Assembly: GCA_022508725.1 (NCBI GenBank) | Contig: JAFLUR010000160.1 | Coordinates: forward strand, 1-5,484 | DNA: 5,484 bases | From: Oscillospiraceae bacterium | Lineage (GTDB): Bacteria > Bacillota > Clostridia > UBA1381 | Direction: 5' to 3' | Shown here: in pieces, positions 5,435-5,484 of the stretch | How positions within the stretch are numbered: position 1 is the stretch's first letter | Layout of the letters: every line of letters begins with the position of its first letter | The notes under the pieces: generated by a model | What the model was told of the DNA's origin: nothing | What the model saw: the letters and a program-made list of their open reading frames with translations, nothing else | The model's database searches: none | Position numbers and translations under genes: made by a program

Positions 5435-5484
5435 ATGGAAGAAAAAAATTTTGATCAATATCCGCTTCCTGCAGTAGCGGCAGA
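5435..5484 (+). CDS. 5' end of an unidentified gene
   Basis: ATG 5435 follows a run of six G (5423-5428) at a 6-base spacing, a strong ribosome binding site much like the one before the GNAT gene. The 16 complete codons read MEEKNFDQYPLPAVAA and run off the window. They are too few to assign a family. The gene is directly under the strong promoter and twin operator sites just upstream, so it is probably inducible or self-regulated. Confidence 0.7.
   Translation, partial: MEEKNFDQYPLPAVAA

Overview
The window looks like the chromosome of a low-to-mid GC Firmicute of the class Clostridia. The evidence is the type of genes (a Y-family polymerase starting HVDVNSAF, a TIGR04076-family protein, a CrtO-like membrane protein, a PBSX-type tail hub), the strong Shine-Dalgarno sequences and the sigma-A consensus promoters. 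All genes that look functional are on the plus strand. The only minus-strand gene seen is a transposase remnant. I ran no database search, so family names rest on recognising motifs in the translations.

Layout. Bases 1-89 are the 3' end of an unidentified protein gene. Bases 98-1339 encode an XkdQ/gpD-like tail hub protein of a PBSX-type prophage or phage-tail-like particle. A probable promoter (1343-1371) then begins a block of five non-structural genes: a TIGR04076-family small protein (1404-1748), a DinB/Pol IV translesion polymerase (1813-3060), a CrtO-like integral membrane protein (3153-3680), a GNAT acetyltransferase (3706-4206) and a DUF1349 protein (4233-4841). A strong intrinsic terminator (4871-4903) closes the block. 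Right after it, with an excellent ribosome binding site, comes the first ~32 codons of what looks like the next tail gene after xkdQ, a DUF2577/XkdR-like gene (from 4925). It is cut off at about 5020.

The break coincides with five 22-bp-spaced TGTACAAC-type direct repeats (5027-5122). These look like one terminus of a transposon with multiple transposase binding sites, IS21-like in style. They run almost directly into the 5' end of an IS3-type orfA on the minus strand (5142-5222), itself broken. The far right is very AT-rich. It carries a perfect TTGACA-17-TATAAT promoter, two tandem palindromic operator-like repeats over the expected start point, a G-rich ribosome binding site and the first 16 codons of an unidentified gene running out of the window.

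How it fits together. The most economical reading is a decaying prophage tail operon. Its xkdQ and xkdR-like genes have been separated by a self-contained transcription unit with its own promoter and terminator, the architecture of a phage 'moron' or cargo block. Mobile elements have then broken the distal tail gene. The alternative is that rearrangement pushed ordinary host genes between two phage fragments. The five cargo genes do not form a recognisable pathway: lesion bypass, acetyl transfer, membrane lipid or pigment modification, and two proteins of unclear role.
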